Source of the DNA: an uncultured Oscillospiraceae bacterium
GTDB taxonomy: Bacteria > Bacillota > Clostridia > Oscillospirales > Oscillospiraceae
NCBI GenBank assembly: GCA_910588635.1
Contig: CAJUPW010000002.1
Span: forward strand, 78,370-142,369
Length of the DNA stretch: 64,000 nucleotides
Direction of reading: 5' to 3'
Shown here: one piece after another, positions 7,836 through 16,480 of the stretch
Position numbering within the stretch: the stretch's first letter is position 1
Layout of the letters: every line of letters starts with the position of its first letter
Translations under genes and position numbers: made by a program
Notes under the pieces: model-generated
Told to the model about the DNA's origin: nothing
Database searches by the model: none
Seen by the model: the letters and a program-made list of their open reading frames with translations, nothing else

Positions 7836-8972
7836 ATGAGCAAAAAAGTTGCGGTTTTAGGTTCCACCGGCTCTATCGGGCGGCAGTCATTGGACGTGAT
7901 TGCCGCCTGCGGCATGGAGGCGGCGGCGCTGGCGGCCAACTCCAGCGTGAAGCGGATGGAGGAGCAGGCCCGGCAATTCAAGCCCTCCATCGCCGCCCTG
8001 GCCGACGAGAAGGCCGCCGCCGATCTGCGGGCGCGGCTGGCGGACACCAGCGTCCGCGTTCTCGGCGGGCTGGAGGGCGTGCTGGAGGCGGCCACCTTTT
8101 CCAGCGCGGACACGGTTATCGCCGCCCTGGTGGGTATGGCGGGGCTGCGGCCCACCCTGGCCTCCATCCGGGAGGGCAAGCGGGTGTGCCTGGCTAACAA
8201 GGAGACCCTGGTTTGCGCCGGGCCGCTGGTGCTGGAGGAGGCCCAGGATTACGGGGCTAGGCTCTACCCCGTGGATTCGGAGCACTCCGCCATTTTCCAG
8301 TGCCTGGAGAGCAACCGGGACAGGGGCGAGGTCAAGCGGCTGATCCTCACCTGCTCCGGCGGGCCCTTCTACGGCAGAAAGCGGGAGGAACTGGTTGACA
8401 TAACGGTTGAGGACGCCCTGAGACACCCCAACTGGTCCATGGGCGCTAAAATCACGGTAGACTCGGCCACGCTGATGAACAAGGGGCTGGAAGTGATCGA
8501 GGCCATGCACCTGTACCACATGCCCGTGGAAAAAATTTCCGTGGTCATTCACCGGGAGAGTATCATTCACTCCCTGGTGGAATACTGTGATAATGCCATG
8601 CTGGCGCAGCTGGGGGCCCCGGACATGCGCCTGCCCATCCAGTACGCCCTGACCTACCCCGGGCGGGTGTCCGGACCGTCCACACCGCTGGACCTGTGGA
8701 ACTGCGGGCCCCTTACTTTCGGCGCACCCGATTTGGAGGCGTTTCCCTGTCTGGCTCTGGCCCTTGAGGCGGCAAAGACCGGCGGCACCGCCGGCGCTAT
8801 CCTCAATGGGGCCAACGAGGGGGCGGTGGCCCAGTTCCTGGCGGGGAAGATCGGCTTTCTGGACATCCCCGCCAAGGTGGAGAAGGCGTTGTCCCAGATC
8901 AAGGCGGTGCAGAACCCGGCCATGCAGGACATCCTGGACGCCGACAGGGCGGCCCGGGAAATAGTTATGTAA
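7836..8972 (+). CDS. dxr: 1-deoxy-D-xylulose-5-phosphate reductoisomerase
   Basis: Second step of the MEP isoprenoid pathway, NADPH-dependent, cytosolic. 378 residues. NADPH motif GSTGSIG at residues 9-15; metal and substrate region PVDSEHSAIFQCL; GGPFYGRKREEL; C-terminal NGANEGAVAQFL. Start ATG 7836 follows AAGGAG. ispG of the same pathway is two genes downstream. Confidence 0.97.
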   Translation: MSKKVAVLGSTGSIGRQSLDVIAACGMEAAALAANSSVKRMEEQARQFKPSIAALADEKAAADLRARLADTSVRVLGGLEGVLEAATFSSADTVIAALVGMAGLRPTLASIREGKRVCLANKETLVCAGPLVLEEAQDYGARLYPVDSEHSAIFQCLESNRDRGEVKRLILTCSGGPFYGRKREELVDITVEDALRHPNWSMGAKITVDSATLMNKGLEVIEAMHLYHMPVEKISVVIHRESIIHSLVEYCDNAMLAQLGAPDMRLPIQYALTYPGRVSGPSTPLDLWNCGPLTFGAPDLEAFPCLALALEAAKTGGTAGAILNGANEGAVAQFLAGKIGFLDIPAKVEKALSQIKAVQNPAMQDILDADRAAREIVM

Positions 8973-8994
8973 ACTAATTGGAGGCACTTTTCCT

Positions 8995-10059
8995 ATGCTC
9001 TATATCATTGTCGCGATCCTGATTTTCGGTATCCTGGTGGCCACCCACGAGCTGGGTCACTTCGCCACCGCCAAGCTGTTGGGGGTGAGGGTAAACGAAT
9101 TTGCCGTGGGCATGGGTCCCGCCCTGCTCAAATGGGGAAAGGGGGAGACCCTCTACAGCCTGCGGGCCCTCCCAGTCGGCGGCTTCTGCGCTCTGGAGGG
9201 GGATGACGAGGAGTCCGCCGATCCCCGGTCCTTCGGCAAAGCGGCCTGGTGGAAGAAGATCGTCATCCTGTGCGCCGGGGCCTTTATGAACTTTATCACC
9301 GGCGTAATCGTAATGGCGATTCTCTATGCCCCGGCCACCGGCTTCCGGGCGGAGGTCTACGGCGGGCCGCTGGAGGGCTACGGCACCGAGGACTGCGGTC
9401 TGCTGGCGGGAGACAGGTTCCTGTCGGTGGATGGCCACAAGGTGCTGGTCTACGGAAACGCCCGCTTCTACCTGGACCGGGCGGGGGAGGACATCGACTT
9501 TGTAGTGGAGCGGGACGGGGAACAGGTGGAGCTGAAGGGCGTCCACCTGCCCTACCAGGAGCGTACCGATGAAGAGGGCGTCTACACCCGCCTGCGGGGG
9601 CTGACCATGGCGGCCACGGCGGACCCCGCCACGTTCTTCGGTAAGCTGGGCTACGCCTGGAACACCTGTATCGATTTTGTCCGGGTGGCATGGGTCAGCC
9701 TGGGCGATATTTTCACCGGGGCGGTTGGCCTGCGGGACCTGTCCGGGCCGGTGGGTATCGTGAACATGATGGGGGAGGTGGGCAGTCAGTCCCCCACCCT
9801 CTTCGACGCCGCCTGGAACCTGGGCTATCTGGCGGCCTTCATTGCCGTCAATCTGGCGGTGATGAACCTGCTCCCTTTGCCCGCCCTGGACGGGGGCCGG
9901 GTGTTCTTTCTGGCGCTGAACGGGGTGATTTACGGCCTATTCCGGAAGAAAATCGACGCGAAATACGAGGGCTACGTCCATCTGGCCGGCCTGGCAGCGC
10001 TGATGTGCCTGATGCTGGCCGTCACCCTCAGCGACGTGGGCAAGCTGTTCGGGAGGTAG
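8995..10059 (+). CDS. rseP: Site-2 protease, RIP zinc metalloprotease RseP/RasP
   Basis: Intramembrane zinc protease that cleaves anti-sigma factors and signal-peptide remnants. 354 residues. Zinc motif HELGH at residues 18-22 in the first membrane helix; a PDZ-like domain in the middle (about residues 110-190); second metal motif MNLLPLPALDGG near residue 290 in a later helix. Placement between dxr and ispG is the usual Firmicutes order. Two membrane-anchored sigma-partner candidates elsewhere in the window could be substrates, which is speculative. Confidence 0.95.
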   Translation: MLYIIVAILIFGILVATHELGHFATAKLLGVRVNEFAVGMGPALLKWGKGETLYSLRALPVGGFCALEGDDEESADPRSFGKAAWWKKIVILCAGAFMNFITGVIVMAILYAPATGFRAEVYGGPLEGYGTEDCGLLAGDRFLSVDGHKVLVYGNARFYLDRAGEDIDFVVERDGEQVELKGVHLPYQERTDEEGVYTRLRGLTMAATADPATFFGKLGYAWNTCIDFVRVAWVSLGDIFTGAVGLRDLSGPVGIVNMMGEVGSQSPTLFDAAWNLGYLAAFIAVNLAVMNLLPLPALDGGRVFFLALNGVIYGLFRKKIDAKYEGYVHLAGLAALMCLMLAVTLSDVGKLFGR

Positions 10060-10062
10060 CTT

Positions 10063-11100
10063 ATGACAAAACAGATCAATGTGGGCGGCGTCCTCATCGG
10101 CGGGGGCGCCCCCGTTACCATTCAGTCCATGTGCAGCATCCCCACCCAGGACGTGGAGGCCACGCTGAGGCAGATCAGGGAGCTGGCCGCCGCCGGATGC
10201 GAGATCATCCGGGTGGCAGTCCCGGATATGGAAGCCGCTCATGCGGTGGGGAGAATCAAGGAGCACAGCCCCATCCCCGTGGTAGTGGACATCCACTTCG
10301 ACTACAAGCTGGCCCTGGAGGCCATCGCGGCCGGGGCGGACAAGGTGCGCATCAACCCGGGCAACATCGGGGGAGAGGACAAGGTCAAGGCGGTGGCGGA
10401 GGCCTGCCGCCTGCATAACATTCCCATTCGCATCGGGGTGAACGGCGGCTCTCTGGAAAAGCCGATTTTGGCCAAATACGGCAAAATCTGCCCCGAGGCC
10501 ATGGTGGAGTCCGCCTTCGGGCACATCCGCCTGCTGAACAAATTTGATTTTGATGATATCTGTGTCTCACTCAAGTCGTCCAGTGTGCCGGTTACCATGC
10601 GGGCCTATCAGCTCATGGGGGAGCGGAGCGGCTACCCCATGCACATCGGCGTCACCGAGGCGGGCACCGTGCGCATGGGCACCCTCAAGTCCGCTGTGGG
10701 CATCGGGGGCCTGCTGGCCCTGGGGATCGGCGACACCATGCGGGTGTCCCTGTCCGCCGACCCGGTGGAGGAGGTCTACGCGGCCCGGGATATTCTCAAG
10801 GCCGCCGGAGTGCGGAGGGAGGGTCCGGAATTGGTGTCCTGCCCCACCTGCGGGAGGACAAGGATCGACCTGATATCCCTGGCCAATCAGGTGGAGGAAC
10901 GGCTGAAATCCGTGGATAAGCCCATCACCGTGGCCGTCATGGGCTGCGCCGTCAATGGACCCGGGGAGGCCAGGTCCGCCGACTGCGGCATCGCCGGAGG
11001 AATCGGCGAGGGCCTGCTGTTCCAGAAGGGGGAGATTGTGAAGAAGGTTCCCCAGGACCGGCTGGTGGACGAGCTGTTTGCCTTGATCGAGAGGCTGTAA
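10063..11100 (+). CDS. ispG: 4-hydroxy-3-methylbut-2-enyl diphosphate synthase (flavodoxin/ferredoxin)
   Basis: MEP pathway [4Fe-4S] enzyme converting MEcPP to HMBPP. 345 residues. N-terminal TIM barrel (VTIQSMCSIPTQDV, VVVDIHFDYKLAL), then the cluster-binding C-terminal domain with SCPTCGRTRIDL and GCAVNGPGEA supplying the cysteines. Start is four bases after the rseP stop with GGGAGG in that stop region. Confidence 0.97.
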   Translation: MTKQINVGGVLIGGGAPVTIQSMCSIPTQDVEATLRQIRELAAAGCEIIRVAVPDMEAAHAVGRIKEHSPIPVVVDIHFDYKLALEAIAAGADKVRINPGNIGGEDKVKAVAEACRLHNIPIRIGVNGGSLEKPILAKYGKICPEAMVESAFGHIRLLNKFDFDDICVSLKSSSVPVTMRAYQLMGERSGYPMHIGVTEAGTVRMGTLKSAVGIGGLLALGIGDTMRVSLSADPVEEVYAARDILKAAGVRREGPELVSCPTCGRTRIDLISLANQVEERLKSVDKPITVAVMGCAVNGPGEARSADCGIAGGIGEGLLFQKGEIVKKVPQDRLVDELFALIERL

Positions 11101-11114
11101 AGGAGAGCGACCAA

Positions 11115-14100
11115 ATGCCCCAGAAGATACCGTTTTTACAGATGTTTGCCGCCTTGCGCCAGTGGACCGAGCTGTCCAATGGCGTGGAGTGCTGGTTCAT
11201 TCTGTCCGCCGCCATCGACAAACACAGCCGCAGCGCCAAGGTCATGGTGGAGGGGGCCTCCGGAGCCGGTCCCAACCTGATCGTCCAGGCGGAGGAGGCG
11301 CTGTGTAGGGCCTACGGTCTGAACAGCGTGAAGATTGAGGCGGCGCCTGATGTGGAGGAAAAGATTGTAAACCGAGAAAAAAATATAGATGACAAAAAGA
11401 GGCCGGAAGAACTGAAGCCACTGGAGGACAGGACTTTTCAAGATGTAGACCGTGGAGAAAAAACGGTAGACAACGCCTTTGCACGCACTGAGGCCATCCG
11501 CCGGGCGGCCTTGCAGAAAAGCGCCCGCGTTGCCGCCCCTGTCAAGGGAGACAAGAAGCACGGAGGAAAGGCGATTTTTGGCAAACCCGTCACAAAAGCC
11601 CCTGCCCCTATTGGTGAGCTGGAGCTGGACATGGGCATGGTGGTGGTGGAGGGGGATGTTTTTGCCATCGACAACCGAGAGCTGAAAAAGCGGGGGGCCT
11701 GGGTGGTGGCCTTCGATATGACCGACTACACCGGCTCTATCCGGGTGAACAAGTTTTTTCCCGGCGAGGAGGGCAAGCCCCTGGTAGACGGCATCAAAAA
11801 GGGAATGCGCGTCAAGGTCCAGGGCCGTCTGAACATGGACCGATTTTACGGCGACATGGTGCTGGAGCCGGTGGCAGTCACCGCTGCGGAGAAGAAAATG
11901 AAGGAGGACACCGCCCCCGAGAAGCGGGTGGAGCTCCACCTCCACACCACCATGTCCACTATGGACGCTCTCACCAGCGTGGGGCCCAAGCTTGGCCCGG
12001 ACAAGAACGTGGTCAAGCGGGCGGAGGCCTGGGGACACCCGGCCATTGCCATCACCGACCACGGGGTGGCCCAGTCCTTCCCCGACGCCTGGCACTCGTC
12101 TAAGAAGATCAAGATTTTATACGGCGTGGAGGCCTATTTCATCAACGATGTGGACGACCGGGTGGCCGTCCACGGAGAGACCGACGCCCCCTTTGACGGT
12201 GAAATCGTCTGCTTTGACATTGAGACCACCGGCCTGAATAAAAAGTATGAGGTCATCATTGAGATTGGCGCGGTGGTACTGAAAAATGGGGAGATCACGG
12301 ACACCTTCAACACCTTCGTCTCTCCAGGGCGGATTTTACCCCCGGAGATCATCCGTCTCACCGGCATCACCGACGAGATGCTGGAGGGAGCGCCCTCTCA
12401 GGAGGAGGCCTTGCGCGCTTTTCTGGCCTTTGCCGGGGACCGGCCCCTGGCCGCCCACAACGCCGACTTCGACATGGGCTTCATCGCCGCCGGCTGCCGG
12501 AAATATGGGATTCCCTTCCGCAGCCCCTCGGTGGACAGCCTGATTCTGGCTCAGAACCTGCTGCCCGAGCTGGGCAAATACAAGCTGGATATTGTGGCGG
12601 AGCACCTTCGTCTGCCCGCCTTCAACCACCACCGGGCCAGCGACGACGCGGCCACGGTGGCCTATATGCTGCCTTGCTTTTTCAAAAAGTTGGAGGCGGC
12701 AGGCTACCATAACCTGTCTGAAATCAACCCCTACATGACAACCCTTCGGGGAAAGGGAAAGGCCAAGCGCCAGCCCAAGCACCTGATCGTGCTGGCCAAG
12801 AACCAGACCGGCCTGCGCAACCTGTACAAGCTGATCTCCCTGTCCCACCTGGAGCACTTCAAGCGCTACCCCATCATGCCCAAGTCGCTCATCAACGCCA
12901 ACCGGGAGGGGCTCATCCTGGGCTCCGCCTGTGAGGCGGGGGAGCTGTTCCGGGCGCTGGCCGACGGCAGGGACTGGGAGGAGCTGAAGCGCATCGCCTC
13001 CTGGTACGACTATCTGGAGATTCAGCCCGTCTGCAACAATATGTTCATGCTCCGCAGGGGGATGGTCCGGTCCGAGGAGGAGCTGCGGGACTTTAACCGG
13101 GATATCGTCCGCCTGGGAGAGGAACTGGGCAAGCCGGTGTGCGCCACCGGGGACGTCCACTTCCTAGACCCGGAGGATGAAATTTACCGCCACATTCTGC
13201 TGGCCTCCAAGGGCTTTGAGGACGCGGACGAGGATTTGCCCATCTATTTCAGGACCACCGATGAGATGCTCCGGGAATTTGCCTATTTAGGCGAAAAAAA
13301 GGCCTATGAGGTGGTGGTGGCCAACACCAACCTCATCGCCAGCTGGTGCGACCCCATTGAGCCGCTGCCCCAGGGTCTGTTTGCCCCCAAGCTGGAGGAT
13401 TCCGACGGGGAGCTGAAACGGCTTGTCTGGGGCAAGGCCCACGAGCTCTACGGGGAGAACCCGCCCCAGGTCGTGGTGGACCGCATCGAGGCGGAGCTGG
13501 GAGACATCATCCGCTGCAAGTACGACGTGATCTACATGTCCGCCCAAAAATTAGTGCAGAACTCTCTGGAGCACGGCTACCTGGTGGGCTCCAGGGGGTC
13601 GGTGGGCTCGTCCCTGGTGGCCTTTATGTCGGGAATCACCGAGGTCAACTCCCTTCCCGCCCACTACCGCTGCCCCAAGTGCAAGCACACCGATTTCGAC
13701 TACGCACGGGACCCGGACCACCTGTTTGGCTGCGGGGCGGACATGCCCGACGCTTTTTGTCCCGTCTGCGGGACCAAATACGCCAAGGACGGCTTCAACA
13801 TCCCCTTTGAGACCTTTTTGGGATTCGGCGGCGACAAGGTGCCCGATATCGACCTGAACTTTTCGGGGGAGTACCAGTCCAGCGCCCACAAATACACCTT
13901 CGAGCTCTTCGGACAGACCCACGTGTTCCGGGCGGGGACCATCGGTACGGTGGCGGAAAAGACCGCCTTCGGCTATGTGAAGAAGTACCTGGAGGAGAAG
14001 GGCGTCACAGCCTCCAAGGCGGAGGAGAACCGCCTTGCCATTGGCTGTACCGGCGTCAAGCGCACCACCGGCCAGCACCCAGGCGGCATGGTGGTGATTC

Positions 14101-15284
14101 CCCAGGACAAGGAAATCTATGATTTCTGCCCCGTCCAGCACCCCGCCGATGACCCCAACAGCGACATCGTAACCACCCACTTCGAATACCACTCCATGGA
14201 GTCCAACCTGCTCAAGCTGGACATGCTGGGTCACGATGACCCCACCATGATCCGCATGTTGGAGGACCTGACCGGGGTGAACGCACGGGAAATCCCCTTG
14301 GACGACAAGGACACCATGTCCCTGTTCTCCTCGTCGAAGGTCCTGGGGTACGAGGAAGACAAAGTTCTGGGCCCCACCGGGGGCACCGCCATCCCGGAGT
14401 TCGGCACCTCCTTTGTCCGGGGGATGCTGGAGGAGACCCAGCCCAACCAGTTCGACATTCTGGTGCGGCTGTCCGGCTTCTCCCACGGCACCGACGTGTG
14501 GCTGGGCAACGCACGGGACCTGATTATCCAGCAGGGCATACCCGTGGGCCAGGCCATCGGCTGCCGGGACGACATTATGCTGTTCCTCATCTCCAAGGGG
14601 ATGGACCCCAAGCGGTCCTTTAAAATCATGGAAGCGGTCCGAAAGGGCCGGGGGCTGCCCGACGGGGCGGAGGAGGAGATGAAGGCCGCTGGCGTACCCG
14701 ACTGGTACATCGGCTCCTGCAAGAAGATCGCCTACCTCTTCCCCAAGGCCCACGCCGTGGCCTATGTGATGATGGCCTTCCGTATCGCGTGGTTCAAGGT
14801 ACACCGTCCCCTGGCCTTTTACGCCGCCTACTTCTCCATACGGGCCAAAGCCTTCGACGAGGCCTTCATGTGCCGGGGGATGGACGTGTGCCAGAAGAAG
14901 ATGCGGGAGATCGTGGCCAAGGACAAGGAGGCCACCGCCGTGGAGCAGGACATGCTCACCACACTGGAGGTGTGCTACGAGTTCTACCTCCGGGGCTTCC
15001 AGTTTGACCGGATGGACCTGTATAAGTCGGAGGCCGTCCGCTTCACCGTGGACGAGGAAAGGGGCGTTCTCAGGCCCCCCTTCGTGTCGGTAGCCGGGCT
15101 GGGGGAGACGGCCGCCATCTCCCTGGCGGAGCAGCGGGAGGGAAAGCGGTTCATCTCCATCGAGGAGGTGTCCGCCGCCTGCCCCAAGGTGTCCAAGACC
15201 CATATCCAGCTGTTGAAGGAGGCCGGCGCCTTCGGCGACCTGCCCGAGACCAGCCAGATGGACCTGTTCTCCATGTTTGGATAA
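11115..15284 (+). CDS. polC: DNA polymerase III subunit alpha, PolC type
   Basis: Main replicative polymerase of low-GC Gram-positives, with built-in 3'-5' proofreading. 1389 residues. Order: N-terminal region; OB-fold (about residues 175-260); PHP domain beginning RVELHLHTTMSTMDA near 275, interrupted by a DEDD exonuclease with FDIETTGLNKKYE near 367 and HHRASDDAA near 510; zinc-finger cysteines CPKCKHTD and CPVCGTKYAKDG near 855-890; polymerase catalytic PDIDLNFSGEYQ near 908; C-terminal clamp-binding-like QMDLFSMFG. Length is close to the B. subtilis protein. Ends the operon before a strong terminator. Confidence 0.98.
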   Translation: MPQKIPFLQMFAALRQWTELSNGVECWFILSAAIDKHSRSAKVMVEGASGAGPNLIVQAEEALCRAYGLNSVKIEAAPDVEEKIVNREKNIDDKKRPEELKPLEDRTFQDVDRGEKTVDNAFARTEAIRRAALQKSARVAAPVKGDKKHGGKAIFGKPVTKAPAPIGELELDMGMVVVEGDVFAIDNRELKKRGAWVVAFDMTDYTGSIRVNKFFPGEEGKPLVDGIKKGMRVKVQGRLNMDRFYGDMVLEPVAVTAAEKKMKEDTAPEKRVELHLHTTMSTMDALTSVGPKLGPDKNVVKRAEAWGHPAIAITDHGVAQSFPDAWHSSKKIKILYGVEAYFINDVDDRVAVHGETDAPFDGEIVCFDIETTGLNKKYEVIIEIGAVVLKNGEITDTFNTFVSPGRILPPEIIRLTGITDEMLEGAPSQEEALRAFLAFAGDRPLAAHNADFDMGFIAAGCRKYGIPFRSPSVDSLILAQNLLPELGKYKLDIVAEHLRLPAFNHHRASDDAATVAYMLPCFFKKLEAAGYHNLSEINPYMTTLRGKGKAKRQPKHLIVLAKNQTGLRNLYKLISLSHLEHFKRYPIMPKSLINANREGLILGSACEAGELFRALADGRDWEELKRIASWYDYLEIQPVCNNMFMLRRGMVRSEEELRDFNRDIVRLGEELGKPVCATGDVHFLDPEDEIYRHILLASKGFEDADEDLPIYFRTTDEMLREFAYLGEKKAYEVVVANTNLIASWCDPIEPLPQGLFAPKLEDSDGELKRLVWGKAHELYGENPPQVVVDRIEAELGDIIRCKYDVIYMSAQKLVQNSLEHGYLVGSRGSVGSSLVAFMSGITEVNSLPAHYRCPKCKHTDFDYARDPDHLFGCGADMPDAFCPVCGTKYAKDGFNIPFETFLGFGGDKVPDIDLNFSGEYQSSAHKYTFELFGQTHVFRAGTIGTVAEKTAFGYVKKYLEEKGVTASKAEENRLAIGCTGVKRTTGQHPGGMVVIPQDKEIYDFCPVQHPADDPNSDIVTTHFEYHSMESNLLKLDMLGHDDPTMIRMLEDLTGVNAREIPLDDKDTMSLFSSSKVLGYEEDKVLGPTGGTAIPEFGTSFVRGMLEETQPNQFDILVRLSGFSHGTDVWLGNARDLIIQQGIPVGQAIGCRDDIMLFLISKGMDPKRSFKIMEAVRKGRGLPDGAEEEMKAAGVPDWYIGSCKKIAYLFPKAHAVAYVMMAFRIAWFKVHRPLAFYAAYFSIRAKAFDEAFMCRGMDVCQKKMREIVAKDKEATAVEQDMLTTLEVCYEFYLRGFQFDRMDLYKSEAVRFTVDEERGVLRPPFVSVAGLGETAAISLAEQREGKRFISIEEVSAACPKVSKTHIQLLKEAGAFGDLPETSQMDLFSMFG

Positions 15285-15325
15285 AACCAGCCGCCGCCAC
15301 TTTTTTGTGACGGCGGCTGGTTTTT
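15285..15325. terminator. Bidirectional terminator after polC
   Basis: Stem AACCAGCCGCCG / CGGCGGCTGGTT, extended by CAC/GTG inside, with T-run right and A-run left; serves polC and the convergent unknown gene. Confidence 0.9.
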
Positions 15326-16019
15326 ACTGCTTTGACGTTTTAGCCTCTTCCAGGGATTTCAGGAAAGCTTTTTCCTCCTTGTCCTTGCCGGTCTGCACCT
15401 GGGGCGCGGCGGCGGCCAAGGCCTCACAGAACCGCTTGGCCTCGCCTTTGCGGGCGAAGGTGGGGAAGGCAATCAGCCGGGTGGAGTCGTAAATGTTTAC
15501 GTCGTAGGAGGTGGAGATTACTTTGCTGGTAGTATGCACCCGCTTAATCAGAAAAGCGCCCCGGAGCCGGTGCATGAGGATGGCCTGATCCCCGATGAGA
15601 ACCCAGGCGCGGCCCAGGTCCACATTGCCGCCGAAACTCTGTCCCCCAGCCAGGTCCCGGTCCACCAGGGCGAATAGCTCCGAAACGGGGAGGGCGGACT
15701 GCTCCGCCGGGACCTGGGCGCGGATGGACTGAATCAGGTTGCTGTTTTCCACATCTTCGCCGATGGCCAGGCGCTTTTTACGGTGGATGCGGGCGCCCCA
15801 AATAAACGCGATTCCAATGAAGAAAAAGGCCGCGCCAAAAAACAGCGACAGAATGACGCCGCCGATTCCGAAGGATGCCCACTCGAAAACCGACATATAG
15901 ATCAGCATACCCAGAAAGATTATGCCAATCAGCGCGAATGGGACGGCGCAGACGCACATAATAATCTCTGAGACCGCACGGCCCTTTTCCCGTTTCAGAT
16001 GTTTTTCACAATAGCTCAT
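15324..16019 (-). CDS. Unknown membrane protein sharing a domain with the 33.3 kb gene
   Basis: Not assigned to a named family. 231 residues: Cys/His-containing N-terminus (MSYCEKHLKREKG), two membrane helices at about residues 18-80, then a cytosolic domain of about 120 residues. That domain (IQSIRAQVP, VSELFALVDRDL, AWVLIGDQAIL, RLRGAFLIKRVHT) aligns by eye with residues 132-255 of the protein at 33333-34952 (IRSQLP, VAELFDMVDRDL, EWVLGDMANRI, RIRGIFVVDQVR). Start ATG 16019 follows an AAGGAAAGGG ribosome site. Upstream sits a structured RNA that may control it. Confidence 0.75.
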   Translation of the reverse strand: MSYCEKHLKREKGRAVSEIIMCVCAVPFALIGIIFLGMLIYMSVFEWASFGIGGVILSLFFGAAFFFIGIAFIWGARIHRKKRLAIGEDVENSNLIQSIRAQVPAEQSALPVSELFALVDRDLAGGQSFGGNVDLGRAWVLIGDQAILMHRLRGAFLIKRVHTTSKVISTSYDVNIYDSTRLIAFPTFARKGEAKRFCEALAAAAPQVQTGKDKEEKAFLKSLEEAKTSKQ

Positions 16020-16044
16020 ATGTATCAACCCTTTCCTTGTTTTA

Positions 16045-16077
16045 CCACAGCTCCGGGGGTGTGCTCCACCCCCGAGA
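16045..16077. other. GC-rich hairpin in the 5' region of the 15324-16019 gene
   Basis: CTCCGGGGGTG / CACCCCCGAGAG around a TGCTC loop, between the terminator of the upstream RNA and the ribosome site of the gene. It lacks a U-run on either strand, so it is a stem-loop of unknown role rather than a terminator. Confidence 0.6.
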
Positions 16078-16084
16078 GCCGGGG

Positions 16085-16121
16085 AAACAAAAACGCCGTG
16101 CAGGTGCAAAGCCTACACAGC
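16085..16121 (-). terminator. Terminator of the structured RNA
   Basis: Minus strand: 10-bp stem GCTGTGTAGG / CCTGCACGGC (two G-U pairs) with a seven-base loop, followed directly by GTTTTTGTTT. Confidence 0.8.
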
Positions 16122-16307
16122 AAAGAGAAATCTTCGGCAACACGACCACACGAACACTACAACAAACCAGGCCCTTTACAAAAAGGGCGGCCTGTCGTAT
16201 AATATTCCATGCGGTGCGGCCATTGGCCGTTGTGTAGGTGATGAGTCCACCTATGCAGGCTTTGCGGGTGTTGGAAGCGCCCATAAAGCTGCCGCATTTT
16301 TGTTTTC
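16085..16307 (-). ncRNA. Structured RNA of about 223 nt (6S-like sRNA or riboswitch-like leader)
   Basis: No credible open frame. It starts just after a perfect sigma-A promoter and ends in a terminator. Internal hairpins include TAGGTG/CACCTA (16235-16253), GGCC/GGCC (16218-16229) and CAGG..CCCTTT/AAAGGG..CCTG (16167-16194). A 12-bp helix can form between 16254-16265 and 16106-16117 (GCAAAGCCUGCA with UGUAGGCUUUGC), which would take the 5' arm and loop of the terminator. Size, own promoter and terminator fit a 6S RNA, but I recognise no diagnostic sequence. The antiterminator-like pairing and the gene 65 bases downstream equally fit a cis-acting leader. Confidence 0.6.
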
Positions 16308-16313
16308 ACCCAC

Positions 16314-16342
16314 ATTATAGCAGAAGCCGGCAGACTTTGCAA
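16314..16342 (-). promoter_or_regulatory. Sigma-A promoter of the structured RNA
   Basis: Minus strand TTGCAA, 17-base spacer, TATAAT (16319-16314). Predicted start near 16307. Confidence 0.85.
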
Positions 16343-16411
16343 GAGTGATTCACAACAGGAGCGCGGAAAGTGGGGAGCGGCAAATTTTATGAAAAATTAA
16401 AGAAATATCCC

Positions 16412-16440
16412 TTGACTGCCAAGGAGCAAATGAGTAAAGT
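16412..16440 (+). promoter_or_regulatory. Candidate promoter of the LtaS-like gene
   Basis: TTGACT (16412-16417), 17-base spacer, TAAAGT (16435-16440), 40 bases before the start codon. Confidence 0.55.
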
Positions 16441-16480
16441 AGATGGGTAAAACAGCTTGTAAAATTGGAGGTCGATTCCA

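Noticed and set aside
13551..15203. 550-codon minus frame opposite polC
   Set aside because: Antisense shadow of PolC; composition biased to Gly/His/Val/Leu and no domain.
16254..16265. c-di-GMP (GEMM) aptamer, suggested by CGCAAAGCC in the structured RNA
   Set aside because: Only that short string matches; the GGCAAACC and GGUUGCC partner elements of GEMM are absent.
16085..16307. tmRNA, SRP RNA or RNase P RNA as identity of the structured RNA
   Set aside because: No tRNA-like CCA end, no SRP tetraloop core and no GAGGAAAGUCC-type RNase P sequence on either strand.
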